The notes beneath the pieces are model-generated. The model searched no databases, had not been told where the DNA came from, and was given only the letters and a program-made list of their open reading frames with translations. The position numbers were made by a program, and so were the translations under genes. This document shows, piece by piece, positions 1-8,346 of a DNA stretch of 64,000 nucleotides; the first letter of the stretch is position 1; each line of letters starts with the position of its first letter. Source of the stretch: Ideonella sp. WA131b (lineage in GTDB: Bacteria > Pseudomonadota > Gammaproteobacteria > Burkholderiales > Burkholderiaceae_C); NCBI GenBank assembly GCA_023657425.1, contig JAGTJW010000002.1, positions 238,431 to 302,430 of the forward strand, in the 5' to 3' direction.

Positions 1-278
1 TCGCAGGCGTCGTTGGCGGGTGGCAACTGGGCGATGTATTCCGGTGTCTGTCGCGAACGCGTGGTGAAAAGGTTGCAGAAGCCTTCGGTAGACGGCTCGA
101 AGATGACTTTGGGCGGGTAACTGATGGAGTCGGCTGGGGTCTTGAACGCGGTCAGGATGATCCAGGCCAAGGGCACAATGGTGATGAAGGCATAGAGGGC
201 GACCAGAACGCCAGCCACGATGCGGCTCGTGACCGAGGGCTCGACCACGGAGTGCGCTGTGCTGATGCCGAGTTTCAT
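1..278 (-). CDS. Carbohydrate ABC transporter permease, MalG-like (partial)
   Basis: N-terminal part of an inner-membrane permease; the gene runs off the left edge of the window. The start is the ATG at 278-276, 19 bases after the stop of the first permease gene, giving a protein that begins MKLGISTAHS. A membrane segment follows at about residues 19-42 (IVAGVLVALYAFITIVPLAW), then the typical 'ILTAFKTPADS' continuation seen in MalG/LacG-type second permeases. With the MalF-like permease and the binding protein upstream it forms the translocation channel of a sugar importer. No ATPase gene is visible inside the window. The EAA loop lies outside, so substrate and completeness cannot be judged. 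Confidence 0.85.
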   Translation of the reverse strand, partial: MKLGISTAHSVVEPSVTSRIVAGVLVALYAFITIVPLAWIILTAFKTPADSISYPPKVIFEPSTEGFCNLFTTRSRQTPEYIAQLPPANDAC

Positions 279-297
279 GATGTGAGCTCTTGCGCGA

Positions 298-1254
298 TCA
301 GCGACTCTTGACGTGGTTCAAGGCTTTGACGTAGATGTTGGCCAGGCCAAACACCGCGACAAAGAGCGTGACGGCGAAGGCCGACGCGTAGCCCGTGCGC
401 CACTTCTCGAACGCCTCGCGCTTGAGGGTGATCGACGCCAGTTCGGTTGCCGACCCCGGGCCGCCGGACGTGAGCAGGTTCACCATGTCGAACATCTTGA
501 AGTTCTCGATTCCGCGGAACAGCACGGCCAGCATCACGAAGGGCAGCACCATCGGCAGCGTGATCGACCAGAACTGCCGCCACGGCGACGCGCGGTCGAC
601 TTCAGCGGCCTCGTAGATGTAGTCGGGAATCGAGCGCAGCCCGGCCAGGCAGATCAGCATCACATAGGGCGTCCACATCCAGGTGTCGACGATGACGATG
701 GCCCAGGGTGCCAGGTTGACCGAGCCCAGCATCGAGAACGAGGATGGCGCCACATCGCTGAAGAAGGCCACGACGTAGTTGAACAAGCCGATCTGCGGCT
801 GGTACAGGAATGCCCAGAAGTTGCCCACCACAGCAGGCGAAAGCATCATCGGGATCAGGATCAGCGTGGTCCAGAAACCATGGCCGCGGAACTTGCGGTC
901 GATCAACCATGCGAGCGTGAAGCCGATCAGCACCTGCAGCAGGATGGTCCAGAACAGGAAGTGCGCGGTGGTCTGCATCGCCACCCAGATGTCGGGGTCC
1001 GTGAGCACGGCGATGTAGTTGTCCAGCCCCACGCCCAGCACCTCGGCGTTGGGCCGGTTGGCGCGGAAGTTGGTGAACGACAGCCGGACCGTCCAGATCA
1101 GCGGGAAGATGTTGATGGCCAGCAGCAACGCCATCGTCGGGCCGATGAACAGCCACGCCACGCTGCGGTCGGACAGGCCGCGCATGCGTTTGGCAAGTGG
1201 CGCAGGCGTGGCCTTGGCGATGCTCTGCGCCAAGGGCGTGTTGCTGAGACTCAT
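298..1254 (-). CDS. Sugar ABC transporter permease, MalF-like
   Basis: Integral membrane permease of a CUT1-type carbohydrate importer, 318 aa, the usual length of the family. Six hydrophobic segments are visible, starting with VAWLFIGPTMALLLAINIFP near residue 33. The cytoplasmic EAA loop that docks the ATPase is clear: EAAEVDRASPWRQFWSITLP. It lies 70 bases downstream of the binding-protein gene and directly upstream of the second permease, in a single minus-strand operon. A GC-rich stem-loop sits in the gap before it and may lower its expression relative to the binding protein. The sugar cannot be read from the sequence. Confidence 0.9.
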   Translation of the reverse strand: MSLSNTPLAQSIAKATPAPLAKRMRGLSDRSVAWLFIGPTMALLLAINIFPLIWTVRLSFTNFRANRPNAEVLGVGLDNYIAVLTDPDIWVAMQTTAHFLFWTILLQVLIGFTLAWLIDRKFRGHGFWTTLILIPMMLSPAVVGNFWAFLYQPQIGLFNYVVAFFSDVAPSSFSMLGSVNLAPWAIVIVDTWMWTPYVMLICLAGLRSIPDYIYEAAEVDRASPWRQFWSITLPMVLPFVMLAVLFRGIENFKMFDMVNLLTSGGPGSATELASITLKREAFEKWRTGYASAFAVTLFVAVFGLANIYVKALNHVKSR

Positions 1255-1288
1255 GAGGTTGGGGCTGCGCCGGGTCGAGAGTCGAGGT

Positions 1289-1313
1289 GCCCCGGGCCGC
1301 TGGGGCCCGGGGC
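1289..1313 (-). other. Intercistronic stem-loop after the binding-protein gene
   Basis: Perfect 10-bp inverted repeat (GCCCCGGGCC / GGCCCGGGGC) with a 5-base loop, lying between the stop of the solute-binding-protein gene and the start of the permease gene. There is no T-tract. Such hairpins after periplasmic-binding-protein genes usually protect the upstream mRNA segment and attenuate read-through, so the binding protein is made in excess. That role is inferred here. Confidence 0.6.
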
Positions 1314-1324
1314 CATTCAGCCGA

Positions 1325-2665
1325 TCACTTCAGCTTGCCGTCTTCCTTGAACACCTTCTTCCAGTCAGCCACCAAACCATCCAGCGCTTCCTTGGCGGTG
1401 CCCTTGTCGGCCACTACGAAGTCGTGCATGCGCTTTTGCATCGCCAGCATCAGCTGCGCATAGGAAGGCTCGGCCCAGAAGTCCACCACCATGCCCATCG
1501 AGTCCAGGAAGGCCTGGGCGAAGGGCGAGCTCTTGGCGTAGCCCGGGTCTCGCAGCACCGCGTTGTGCGCCGATGAACCACCAATGGCCTGCCACTTCCT
1601 TTGCACGGCCGGGTCGGCAAACCACTTGATGTACTGCAGCGCTTCGTTCTTGCTGTTGGAATAGGACACCACCGAGATGCCCTGTCCACCGAGCTGCACG
1701 CCCTTGGTCTTGTCAGACGGGTTGGTGAAGAAGCCGATCTTGTCGCCGCCGACGTTCGGATCCTTGCTCAGGCCCGGAAAGAAGGCGAACCAGTTCATCA
1801 TCATCGCCACCTGGCCCGACTTGAAGGCATCCAGCCCCTCGCCCATGTAGGCGTTGGTCAGTCCCGGCGGCGTGCTGCCCTTGTAGAGGGCCTTGTAGAA
1901 CTCCAGGGCCCTAACGGCATCGGGCGAATTGACGAAGCCGTCCATTGCATAGGGCTTCTTCGGATCCTGGTACCTGAAGCCCATCGGCACAAGCACGTTG
2001 GTCACGCCCATCGTGATGCCTTCACTGCCACGCTCGGTGAAAATGTAGGCGCCGAAGACCTTCTTGCCATCGACCATGCGGCCCTGGAAGAACTCGGACA
2101 CCTGCCTGAATTCCGCCCAGGTCTTGGGCGGAGCCAGGTCGCGGTTGTGCTTCTTCTTGAACTCGGCTTTCAGCTCGGGCTTCGCGAACCAATCCTTGCG
2201 GTAGGTCCAGCCCACTGAGTCGGCCATCGCCGGCAGGGCCCAGTAGTTGGGCGTGCCCTTGGGCCACTCGGCATAGCCGGTCACCGTGGCCGGTGCAAAG
2301 TCGGACATCTTGATGCCCTCCTTCGCAAAGAAGTCGTTCAGCTTGACGTAGTGGCCGCTCTCGGCCGAACCACCGATCCATTGGCTGTCACCGATGATTA
2401 GGTCACACAGCTTGCCCTTGCTGTTGAGCTCGTTGAGCATGCGATCGGCAAAGTTTGGCCACGGCACAAACTCGAACTTCATCTTGATACCGCTCTTGGC
2501 GGTGAAGTCCTTGGAAAGTTCGACCAGCGCGTTCGCCGGGTCCCAGGCTGCCCAGCACAAGGTGATGGTTTTGTTCTGCGCATGAGCAGCGGTGCCGCCC
2601 AGTGACAAGGCAGCGGCAGTGGCCAGGGCCTGAAGCCCCGCCAGCGTTCTGTGTTTCATGTTCAT
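1325..2665 (-). CDS. Extracellular solute-binding protein, family 1 (sugar ABC importer)
   Basis: Periplasmic receptor of the sugar importer, 446 aa from the chosen start. The ATG at 2665 (MNMKHRTLAG) is preferred over the in-frame codon at 2704 because it follows a GGAGA ribosome site (CGGAGACTTC) and directly begins a signal peptide: basic MKHR, a hydrophobic stretch rich in Ala and Leu, and an AHA-Q cleavage site near residue 30. The mature part (ITLCWAAWDPANALVELSKDF...) has the family-1 binding-protein fold signature, with the conserved 'GQVAMMMNWFAFF' segment in the middle. It is placed between the LacI regulator gene and two permeases, so it is part of one regulated uptake operon. Ligand unknown. 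Confidence 0.9.
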   Translation of the reverse strand: MNMKHRTLAGLQALATAAALSLGGTAAHAQNKTITLCWAAWDPANALVELSKDFTAKSGIKMKFEFVPWPNFADRMLNELNSKGKLCDLIIGDSQWIGGSAESGHYVKLNDFFAKEGIKMSDFAPATVTGYAEWPKGTPNYWALPAMADSVGWTYRKDWFAKPELKAEFKKKHNRDLAPPKTWAEFRQVSEFFQGRMVDGKKVFGAYIFTERGSEGITMGVTNVLVPMGFRYQDPKKPYAMDGFVNSPDAVRALEFYKALYKGSTPPGLTNAYMGEGLDAFKSGQVAMMMNWFAFFPGLSKDPNVGGDKIGFFTNPSDKTKGVQLGGQGISVVSYSNSKNEALQYIKWFADPAVQRKWQAIGGSSAHNAVLRDPGYAKSSPFAQAFLDSMGMVVDFWAEPSYAQLMLAMQKRMHDFVVADKGTAKEALDGLVADWKKVFKEDGKLK

Positions 2666-2715
2666 GAAGTCTCCGTTGGGGTGTATGGACTCTTGGGCAC
2701 ACATCCGGCATCCGC

Positions 2716-3747
2716 TCAGTCCAGGTTTTCAGCGGTCAGGATTTCAATGCGCGGTTGCGCGACGTTGAGGGCGCCACGTACGTTTTCGCACTGGGCGCGC
2801 AGAACACGCGCCGCGGCCAATACGCAGTAGTGGATGTCTTGGTGCAGGAGGTAGGACAGCGCGCCGTTCGTCAAGAGCGTCCGGTGCGTGTCGGTCAGGT
2901 CGTGAGCGATCGCGCCGGCCTGCGTCGCCAGGCCACTCTTCACGAGTGCCTGCACGACGCCGGCAGCTCCTGAGCCCACGTTGTAGATGCCGGCTACGCG
3001 CGAAGCATCGACGTAGCCGGCAAGGAACTCGGTCAGCGCCAACTCGGCCCCGACTGCATCGGCCGGCAAGTCGGGTACGCGCACCATGCGCAACCGGGGG
3101 AATCGCTCTTCGAGCACCTGCGCAAAGCCGACCCGACGTTCAATTTCGGCCGACATACGGGTGGCCTGCGAGCACAGCAACAGCGTGTCGCGCACATCGG
3201 GCTGCGCCATGCGCGCCAGCAACAAGCCTGCTGTGCGGCCAGCGGCGCGGCTATCGGCCCCGATGTAGGTTTCGCGCATCGAGCCGGCTACATCGGAAAA
3301 GAGCGTCACCACGTGCACGCCGGCCCGTACCAGCTCGTTGATCGCCAGCTTGACGGGTGGCAAGTCCGGCGCCAGCAAGGCGATGCCTTGGCAGTCACCC
3401 AATGTCGCCAGGTCCGCGGCGAACCGCGCCGGGTCCCTGGCATCCAGCCGATGGGTGACTTCGGTGATGTGCTGGTGCCGGAAGTCCCCTGCGGACTGGG
3501 CAATCTGCCTGTCGATCAGACCGAAGAACGGCGATGCATCGTCGGGCAACACGTAGGCAAATCGGAAATTCTCGCCACGGCGCGGGCGCCCGGGTTGCGG
3601 CTTCGCACCGAGCGTGGCCACCACCTGCATCACCCGATCGACCATTTCCGCATTGACGCCGGGGCGCCGGTTGAGCACGCGGTCAACCGTTGCGGTGCCC
3701 ACGCCGGCCAGACGAGCGATCTCGGCGATGGTGGGAGTCGTGGCCAT
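2716..3747 (-). CDS. LacI-family transcriptional regulator
   Basis: DNA-binding regulator, 343 aa. The start at ATG 3747 places the LacI headpiece at the very N-terminus: TIAEIARLAGVGTATVDRVL, then the hinge helix and a periplasmic-binding-protein-like effector domain ending in RIEILTAENLD. A longer in-frame start at 3804 (MIDLLIDVYK) would add 19 residues before the headpiece and is less likely. It is upstream of and co-directional with the binding-protein gene, with only 50 bases between them. It therefore probably controls the transport operon and itself, with the transported sugar or a derivative as effector. Exact ligand unknown. Confidence 0.88.
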   Translation of the reverse strand: MATTPTIAEIARLAGVGTATVDRVLNRRPGVNAEMVDRVMQVVATLGAKPQPGRPRRGENFRFAYVLPDDASPFFGLIDRQIAQSAGDFRHQHITEVTHRLDARDPARFAADLATLGDCQGIALLAPDLPPVKLAINELVRAGVHVVTLFSDVAGSMRETYIGADSRAAGRTAGLLLARMAQPDVRDTLLLCSQATRMSAEIERRVGFAQVLEERFPRLRMVRVPDLPADAVGAELALTEFLAGYVDASRVAGIYNVGSGAAGVVQALVKSGLATQAGAIAHDLTDTHRTLLTNGALSYLLHQDIHYCVLAAARVLRAQCENVRGALNVAQPRIEILTAENLD

Positions 3748-3768
3748 GCTCAACGGGCGGTGTGATGT

Positions 3769-3786
3769 GATGACTTTATAAACATC
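3769..3786. promoter_or_regulatory. Possible operator upstream of the LacI-type regulator gene
   Basis: An imperfect dyad, GATG-AC-TTTATAAA-CATC, centred on the perfect palindrome TTTATAAA, lies 22-39 bases upstream of the regulator start. This is an AT-rich spot in a GC-rich genome and the right place for an autoregulatory operator or a -10 box. It lacks the central CG usual for LacI operators, so the assignment is tentative. Confidence 0.3.
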
Positions 3787-3804
3787 AATAAGTAAATCAA
3801 TCAT

Positions 3805-4187
3805 GGTTAACGAGGGCCATCATCGCGCCGCTCACAAGCGAAGCGCGGTGGGCGGCCCACACGCGACCGCATCGTCAAGGTCAGGTGTCGCGCCGGCAAG
3901 GGCATGGCAGGCGGATTGCCTGTCTGCCGTCAGTCGCGAACGGCCCGAACTGGCCGATGGCGGGTCCCCACCAGCGGCAGCTTACTGGTGCCTCATTCAG
4001 ACTCATCAGACCGGCTGGCGGTCAAGCAGAAGCCAGTTTCAGATCACAGTTCCGCGCCGAAGCGGCCGGCGCTGAATCTGCCAAGACTCCCAACCGTGTT
4101 GAGAGGCCAGCCCATCGGAAACCACGCCGTTCGTCAGTGCTACCAAGATGAATAACATTAGCTTGGCATGCTTGCTATAGATCTAAA
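3805..4187. other. Gene-free spacer at the left side of the mobile island
   Basis: About 380 bases between the LacI-type regulator region and the broken integrase. No ORF with recognisable coding character, no tRNA and no copy of the 28-bp repeat found at the right side were seen. The last 30 bases are AT-rich (TTGGCA, then TAAAAT 15 bases later) and could hold a weak promoter for the integrase. The left boundary of the island must lie somewhere here but could not be fixed. Confidence 0.5.
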
Positions 4188-4747
4188 ATGGTGCGCATGG
4201 AAAACGCGCTGTCAGCGCCACCCCGCACGTCCGCGGATCCGACCTGGCCGGACGAGGCTTCGTTGGCCGCATTCCGCGCCTGGCTTCAAGGGGTGCCCAG
4301 CCGCGCGGCCGTCGATCGCTATCTGCCCGATCGCCGGGCTGCCGGCGCATCGGCGCGCTCGGTGATCGGGCTAGTGAAACGCCAGCTGGTGGCCTTCGCG
4401 ACGAGCCGCGCGCGGGCAGACCTGGCCGCCACTTTGTCGGCGGCCAGTCCACTCGACCGGAAACTCGTCAAGGCCGGCGCTGCCGCCATCGAGACGTTGC
4501 GCGGGATGCCCGCTCCGCAGCCTCTCCTTGGCGACGCCGTCGAGCGCTGGCTACCTGTGCGGCTCGTTGGCGTGTTGCACGCGGCGGGCATCCGCACGCT
4601 GGCCGACCTGACCCTGCGCGTGCCCAGGCGCCGGCGGTGGTGGGCAGGCATCGCGGGGCTCGGTCCGGCAGGTGCCCGTCACATCGAGGCGTTCTTTGCC
4701 CAACATCCTGCGCTGACCGAACGCGCTCGCGCGCTGATCACAGTGAA
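4188..4747 (+). pseudogene. Tyrosine recombinase (DUF3701-type phage integrase), N-terminal part, split by an IS
   Basis: First 186 codons of a large site-specific integrase whose reading frame is interrupted at 4747/4748 by an insertion sequence. The N-terminal part has the look of the DUF3701 'phage integrase protein' region: WPDEASLAAFRAWLQGVPSR, RYLPDRRAAGASARSVIGLV and a helix-hairpin-helix-like stretch at LVGVLHAAGIRTLADLTLRV. Removing the IS and one copy of the target duplication joins ...ALITVN to QAQELVPWERL in frame and gives a 568-codon protein (560 + 1147 nt = 569 codons with stop). No other lesion is visible. Beyond 4747 the frame runs into IS sequence and is meaningless. Confidence 0.88.
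4743..4747 (+). repeat. Target-site duplication GTGAA, left copy
   Basis: GTGAA immediately left of the IS tip CCTAA; the same five bases follow the right tip at 6405-6409. A 5-bp (4-5 bp) duplication is the known habit of the IS1380 family. Confidence 0.85.
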
Positions 4748-6404
4748 CCTAAATGCAGCAGTTACCCCGGCGCCGGGAGCGGCGGCGGCGGGGTTGGCAG
4801 GCCGATTTGGCCGACGATGCGCTGGCAGATGTAGGCCAGCAGTGCCCGCCAGCGGTCGAGCTTTGGCAACTGCTCCGCAGCAGCTTTGACGTGCTGAATG
4901 GCCGCATGAACGTTGGCGATCATCGACTTGATCAAGCCAGCTTCGGCGTGCATCGGCGTGAGGTACAGCGTGGTCTGGTTGCCGCTGCTGGTGGCTCGAC
5001 CCACGGCCGCCAGCAGCAGTGGCCGGCTCGTCAGCGCCTCGCGCCGGGCCTGCGGGTTGGCCGCCCTGACGTACCAGCTCCACCAGTTGTAGACCAGTGC
5101 CACGGCTCGCGCGGTGACCTGGCTGCGGTGCATGTCTTGCGTGGTGAAGCCGCCCCAGCCCCATTGGTTCTTCAACTCGTCGAACCCGTTCTCGCAGTCG
5201 CAGCGATCACGGTAGAGCTGGCCGATCGCCGCGATGTCGTACGTCGCGTTGGTCGCCAGTACGGTGTACTCCCAGACCTGCGCGTTGTCTTGCACCTCGT
5301 CGTGCGGCAGCGCCAGGACGAGTTGCCCGTTGGTCTCGTGCTGGCCGCGCTTCTTGCTCGTCAGCGCGATGTCGTGCTTGATGCGCCGTCGCAGCACCAC
5401 GACGCGCCGTGCCTTGCTCCAGCCGCTCAGGCGCAGCTCGTCTTCGATGGCCTGCCAGCCCTGGCTGGCCTCGGTGGCGCGCGTCCAGTCCTCGCGCCTG
5501 AACAGTCGCTCGATGAGCCGCTTGACGTTGGCCGTCTTGCGCAGGCGCAGCAGGTAGCTCAAGGAGCGCTGCTCGCACACGTCGATGATGTCCTCGTTGC
5601 CATAGCCGCAGTCACCGCGCACCAGCGCCGGAGTCTTGTCGCCCAGCTCGTCGAGCAGCCGCGCCATCGCGGCCTTGGCGTGGCCCGAGGTGTGTTGCTT
5701 GCCCGAACTGAGCACCGCATCGAGCACCAGACGCAGGTTGCCGACCCAGAAGGTGTGCAGCACGTGGCTGGGGCGGCCCGGCTTGTGCGGGTTGTAGCCA
5801 ATCTCCGCACCTTCCTGGCGGCCGTACAGCGGCTTGATGGTGGCATCCATGTCCAACACCCACGGCCGGTCCAGTGCTTCGCGCACGCTGCTCATCAGCG
5901 CGCTGCGCATCCACGGTTCGCTGGCCTCTGGCACCATCGCCGCCAGCGCCCGGCGCACCGAGTCTTCGCTGACCATGCCGCGCAGGCCCAGGGCCTTGGC
6001 CGCCACTGCGTCGCCGCGCACGCCGGCAATGTGCGCGTAGCGCTTGCTGCCGGCCAGGATGCCCAGCATCAGCGTGCCCAGCACGTCACGCGGGCGCGAT
6101 GCGTTGGGGCTGCTGTACTTCAGCGGGCAGTCCTGCACCCAGCGGTCGAAGACACCGGCCGTGGCCAGGAATTCGGCGAAGAACACGATCTGTCCGTGGG
6201 GCGTGGCCTGCGCTGTCTCGTCCCAGCGCACGTGCACGCGACCACCCATCGTGTCGACCACCATGGCGTCCTCGCTGGCCTGCGCCAGAGCCGTCTTCTT
6301 TGGTTCGTTGCCTTCACCCATCGGGTGAGTGTGCCAAACAGCCTCAACCCCGCGCCAGCGTTGAAGAAACCGGCACGGGCGCGGGTTCAACAGCGGTTCT
6401 TAGG
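4748..6404 (-). mobile_element. IS1380-family insertion sequence, 1657 bp
   Basis: A complete element carrying one transposase gene. The tips are inverted: CCTAA at 4748 and its complement TTAGG ending at 6404. Imperfect terminal repeats run inward for about 23 bases, roughly 15 of them matching (4748-4770 against 6382-6404). The 5-bp direct repeat GTGAA flanks both ends. It sits in, and splits, the island's own integrase gene. Intact ends, an open transposase frame and an unscarred target argue for a fairly recent insertion; this is an inference. Confidence 0.9.
4762..6321 (-). CDS. IS1380-family transposase (DDE)
   Basis: Transposase of the insertion sequence, 519 aa from ATG 6321 (MGEGNEPKKT). 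An in-frame TTG at 6390 would add 23 residues and is less likely. The DDE catalytic residues are visible in typical IS1380 contexts: Asp in VLDMDATIKPLYG, Asp in LVRGDCGYGNED, and Glu in RDRCDCENGFDELKNQWGWG. The last of these also contains the Y-(2)-R-(3)-E-like signature of IS4-superfamily enzymes. The gene fills nearly the whole element and reads opposite to the integrase it interrupts. It appears intact and may be active. Confidence 0.93.
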   Translation of the reverse strand: MGEGNEPKKTALAQASEDAMVVDTMGGRVHVRWDETAQATPHGQIVFFAEFLATAGVFDRWVQDCPLKYSSPNASRPRDVLGTLMLGILAGSKRYAHIAGVRGDAVAAKALGLRGMVSEDSVRRALAAMVPEASEPWMRSALMSSVREALDRPWVLDMDATIKPLYGRQEGAEIGYNPHKPGRPSHVLHTFWVGNLRLVLDAVLSSGKQHTSGHAKAAMARLLDELGDKTPALVRGDCGYGNEDIIDVCEQRSLSYLLRLRKTANVKRLIERLFRREDWTRATEASQGWQAIEDELRLSGWSKARRVVVLRRRIKHDIALTSKKRGQHETNGQLVLALPHDEVQDNAQVWEYTVLATNATYDIAAIGQLYRDRCDCENGFDELKNQWGWGGFTTQDMHRSQVTARAVALVYNWWSWYVRAANPQARREALTSRPLLLAAVGRATSSGNQTTLYLTPMHAEAGLIKSMIANVHAAIQHVKAAAEQLPKLDRWRALLAYICQRIVGQIGLPTPPPPLPAPG

Positions 6405-6409
6405 GTGAA
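6405..6409 (+). repeat. Target-site duplication GTGAA, right copy
   Basis: Right copy of the 5-bp duplication created by the IS insertion; see the left copy at 4743-4747. Confidence 0.85.
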
Positions 6410-7556
6410 CCAAGCGCAGGAACTGGTCCCCTGGGAGCGACTGGTCATCCCCTTAGACGTCGATGGCTCCCGGGGTACCTTCCGAGCGCCGCGGGCCAGC
6501 TGTGCGCTCGACGCCTGCAACGACAGCCAGGCCGTGGACGCCTGGCTGTCGCTGCACGAGTCGGCGGCGACCCAGCGGGCCTACCGCAAGGAGGCCGAGC
6601 GGCTGATCCTGTGGGCGATCGTCGAGCGCGGGCGTGCTTTGTCGTCGCTGACCACTGAGGACGCCATTGCCTACCGCGCCTTCCTGCGTCATCCGAGCCC
6701 TCGCGCGCGCTGGGTCGGCCCACCGCAGCCGCAGTCGTCGCCGGCGTGGCGCCCCTTCGCTGGCGACCTGTCGGCGCGCTCGGCAGCCTATGCGCTGTCG
6801 GTACTCAACGCCCTGTACCGATGGCTCATCGAGCAGCGCTACGTGCTGGCCAACCCGTTCACCGGCGTCAAGGTGCGAGGCGGCCGGCCGGCGCAACTCG
6901 ACACGTCCCACGCCTTCACCGAGCACGAGTGGAAGCTCGTGCGGGTCGTCGCCGAAGGCCTGGAGTGGTCCTACGGCTGGAGCGAGCCGGCAGCGCAGCG
7001 GCTGCGCTTCCTGATGGACTTTGCCTACGCCACGGGCCTGCGAATCAGCGAGCTCGTGGGCGCGCGACTGGGCGCGATCGAGTCGGACGCGCACGGCGAC
7101 ACGTGGATCCGGGTCGTCGGCAAGGGCCACAAGGCCGGCAAGGTCGTGTTGCCGCCGCTGGCCCGTGCCGCCCTCGATCGCTACCTTGTTCAACGGGGGC
7201 TGCCCGTGACGCCTTCGAAGTGGCGCCCGTCCACTTCGCTGATTGGCAGCCTTGGAGAGGATGGAAGTGGAATCTCCTCGTGGCGGCTGTGGCGGGTGCT
7301 GAAACGGTTCTTCGCCACGGCGGTTGAAGTCGTGGAGGAAGGCTCCCCGGCCCTCGCTGAGAAGTTACGGCGGGCCACGCCGCACTGGACGAGGCACACG
7401 CATGCCACGCACCTGCTCGAAGGCGGCGCCGAGCTGACCACGGTGCGCGACAACCTGCGGCACGCCTCGCTCGCCACGACCTCGATGTACCTGCACACCG
7501 ACGATGCCCGACGGGCCAAGCAGGTGGCCGATCGGTTCGCGGCCCCGCGTTCATAG
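6410..7556 (+). pseudogene. Tyrosine recombinase (phage integrase), catalytic C-terminal part, split by an IS
   Basis: Remainder of the integrase disrupted at 4747. It contains the core-binding SAM-like domain (ATQRAYRKEAERLILWAIVE...) and the catalytic domain. The catalytic residues are present: Arg in ATGLRISELVGARL, Lys in GKGHKAGKVVLP, H-x-x-R in PHWTRHTHATHLLEGG, His in LRHASLATTSMY, and the nucleophile Tyr in SMYLHTD. All residues needed for recombination are therefore kept, but no start or N-terminal domain is in frame except through IS-derived sequence. Precise excision would restore the enzyme. The gene was probably the mover of this small island. Confidence 0.88.
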
Positions 7557-7594
7557 CCTACAGTCGTCTCGCCCACACGCACACCGCACTACCG

Positions 7595-8179
7595 GTGCAG
7601 CCAATCACCTGCGACGCCTGCCGTCAGCCCACGCCCGCCCACGATGTCGTGAACTACGGGTCGATGGAGGGCGGCTACCGGCAGCTCTGCGGCCGATGCT
7701 TCAACGAGGCGGCCGCCAGCCGCCTCGGTCTGCAGGGGTTCGAGCACGTGGTCTTCGAACCCGTGCGCATGGTCGACGGGCGCGGCGCCGAGCACGAGTT
7801 CCGGTTTCGCACCAGGCTGTTCGGGCCCGGCATGGCGATCGACGCGTTCGAGCTGCGCGACGGCAGCCCGGCCGGGTATGAGTTTCAGGTGATCGGGGAG
7901 CCAGATGACGACCCTCTGGAGTTGCTAGGCAAGCTCATTGGCAAGATGCGCCGGGCCCTGGCTCTCACCCACATTGAGGACACCGACCACGGCCTGCAGG
8001 TGAACGATCGCCTGATCTTGCGTGGCACTGTCGACAGCGATCCCGACGACGACCATCGTGTACCGATGGTCGTCATCGATGGTCGAGAGATCTCCTGGGA
8101 CGAACTCGGCCGCATGGTGGCGGCTTTCGAGGGCTGGCAGTTCAAGCTGGAGTTTCGCGACCGAAGCGACGAGGTCTGA
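7595..8179 (+). CDS. Hypothetical protein with N-terminal zinc-ribbon-like Cys pairs, island cargo
   Basis: A 194-residue protein with a GTG start, 38 bases after the integrase stop and in the same direction. It begins with CDACRQPTP and, about 25 residues later, CGRCFNEAAA, two CxxC pairs that could bind zinc. The rest is acidic and has no membrane segment or signal peptide; the C-terminal half contains RVPMVVIDGREISWDELGRM and EGWQFKLEFRD. I do not recognise the family. Its position between the integrase and the right-end repeat suggests it is the only cargo gene of the element. Function unknown; a DNA-binding or regulatory role is only a guess from the Cys pairs. Confidence 0.6.
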   Translation: MQPITCDACRQPTPAHDVVNYGSMEGGYRQLCGRCFNEAAASRLGLQGFEHVVFEPVRMVDGRGAEHEFRFRTRLFGPGMAIDAFELRDGSPAGYEFQVIGEPDDDPLELLGKLIGKMRRALALTHIEDTDHGLQVNDRLILRGTVDSDPDDDHRVPMVVIDGREISWDELGRMVAAFEGWQFKLEFRDRSDEV

Positions 8180-8232
8180 CCGGGCAGATCGCGGAAGCCT
8201 CGGGTGCGGATCTCATAGGGCCGCCGGAGCCG

Positions 8233-8260
8233 AAGCGCACCAATCTGCACGAAAAGTACG
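8233..8260 (+). repeat. 28-bp direct repeat, copy 1 (island right side)
   Basis: Identical 28-base sequence beginning AAGCGCACCAATCTGCACG and ending AAAAGTACG, repeated at 8318-8345, 85 bases apart start to start. It lies just after the island's cargo gene. It may be a recombination (att-like) site of the tyrosine recombinase. Confidence 0.8.
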
Positions 8261-8317
8261 GAGCGCGCGGAAGTGCCGAAAACGTAAGTGCTTGTCGTGC
8301 AAAGGTTTTTCAGAGCA

Positions 8318-8345
8318 AAGCGCACCAATCTGCACGAAAAGTACG
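8318..8345 (+). repeat. 28-bp direct repeat, copy 2, at the island/chromosome junction
   Basis: Second copy of the 28-base repeat. Its last base is followed directly by the point where the PQQ sugar dehydrogenase gene is cut (stop codon at 8347-8349), so the repeat marks the right boundary of foreign DNA. Confidence 0.8.
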
Positions 8346-8346
8346 A

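Noticed and set aside
3781..3804. FNR-like site from the two ATTGAT motifs upstream of the LacI-type gene
   Set aside because: The motifs are direct, not inverted, repeats and the spacing does not fit TTGAT-N4-ATCAA.
4054..4081. Partial resemblance (GCCGAAGCG ... AATCTGC) to the 28-bp island repeat at the left side of the island
   Set aside because: Only two short blocks match with different spacing; too weak to call a left-end copy.
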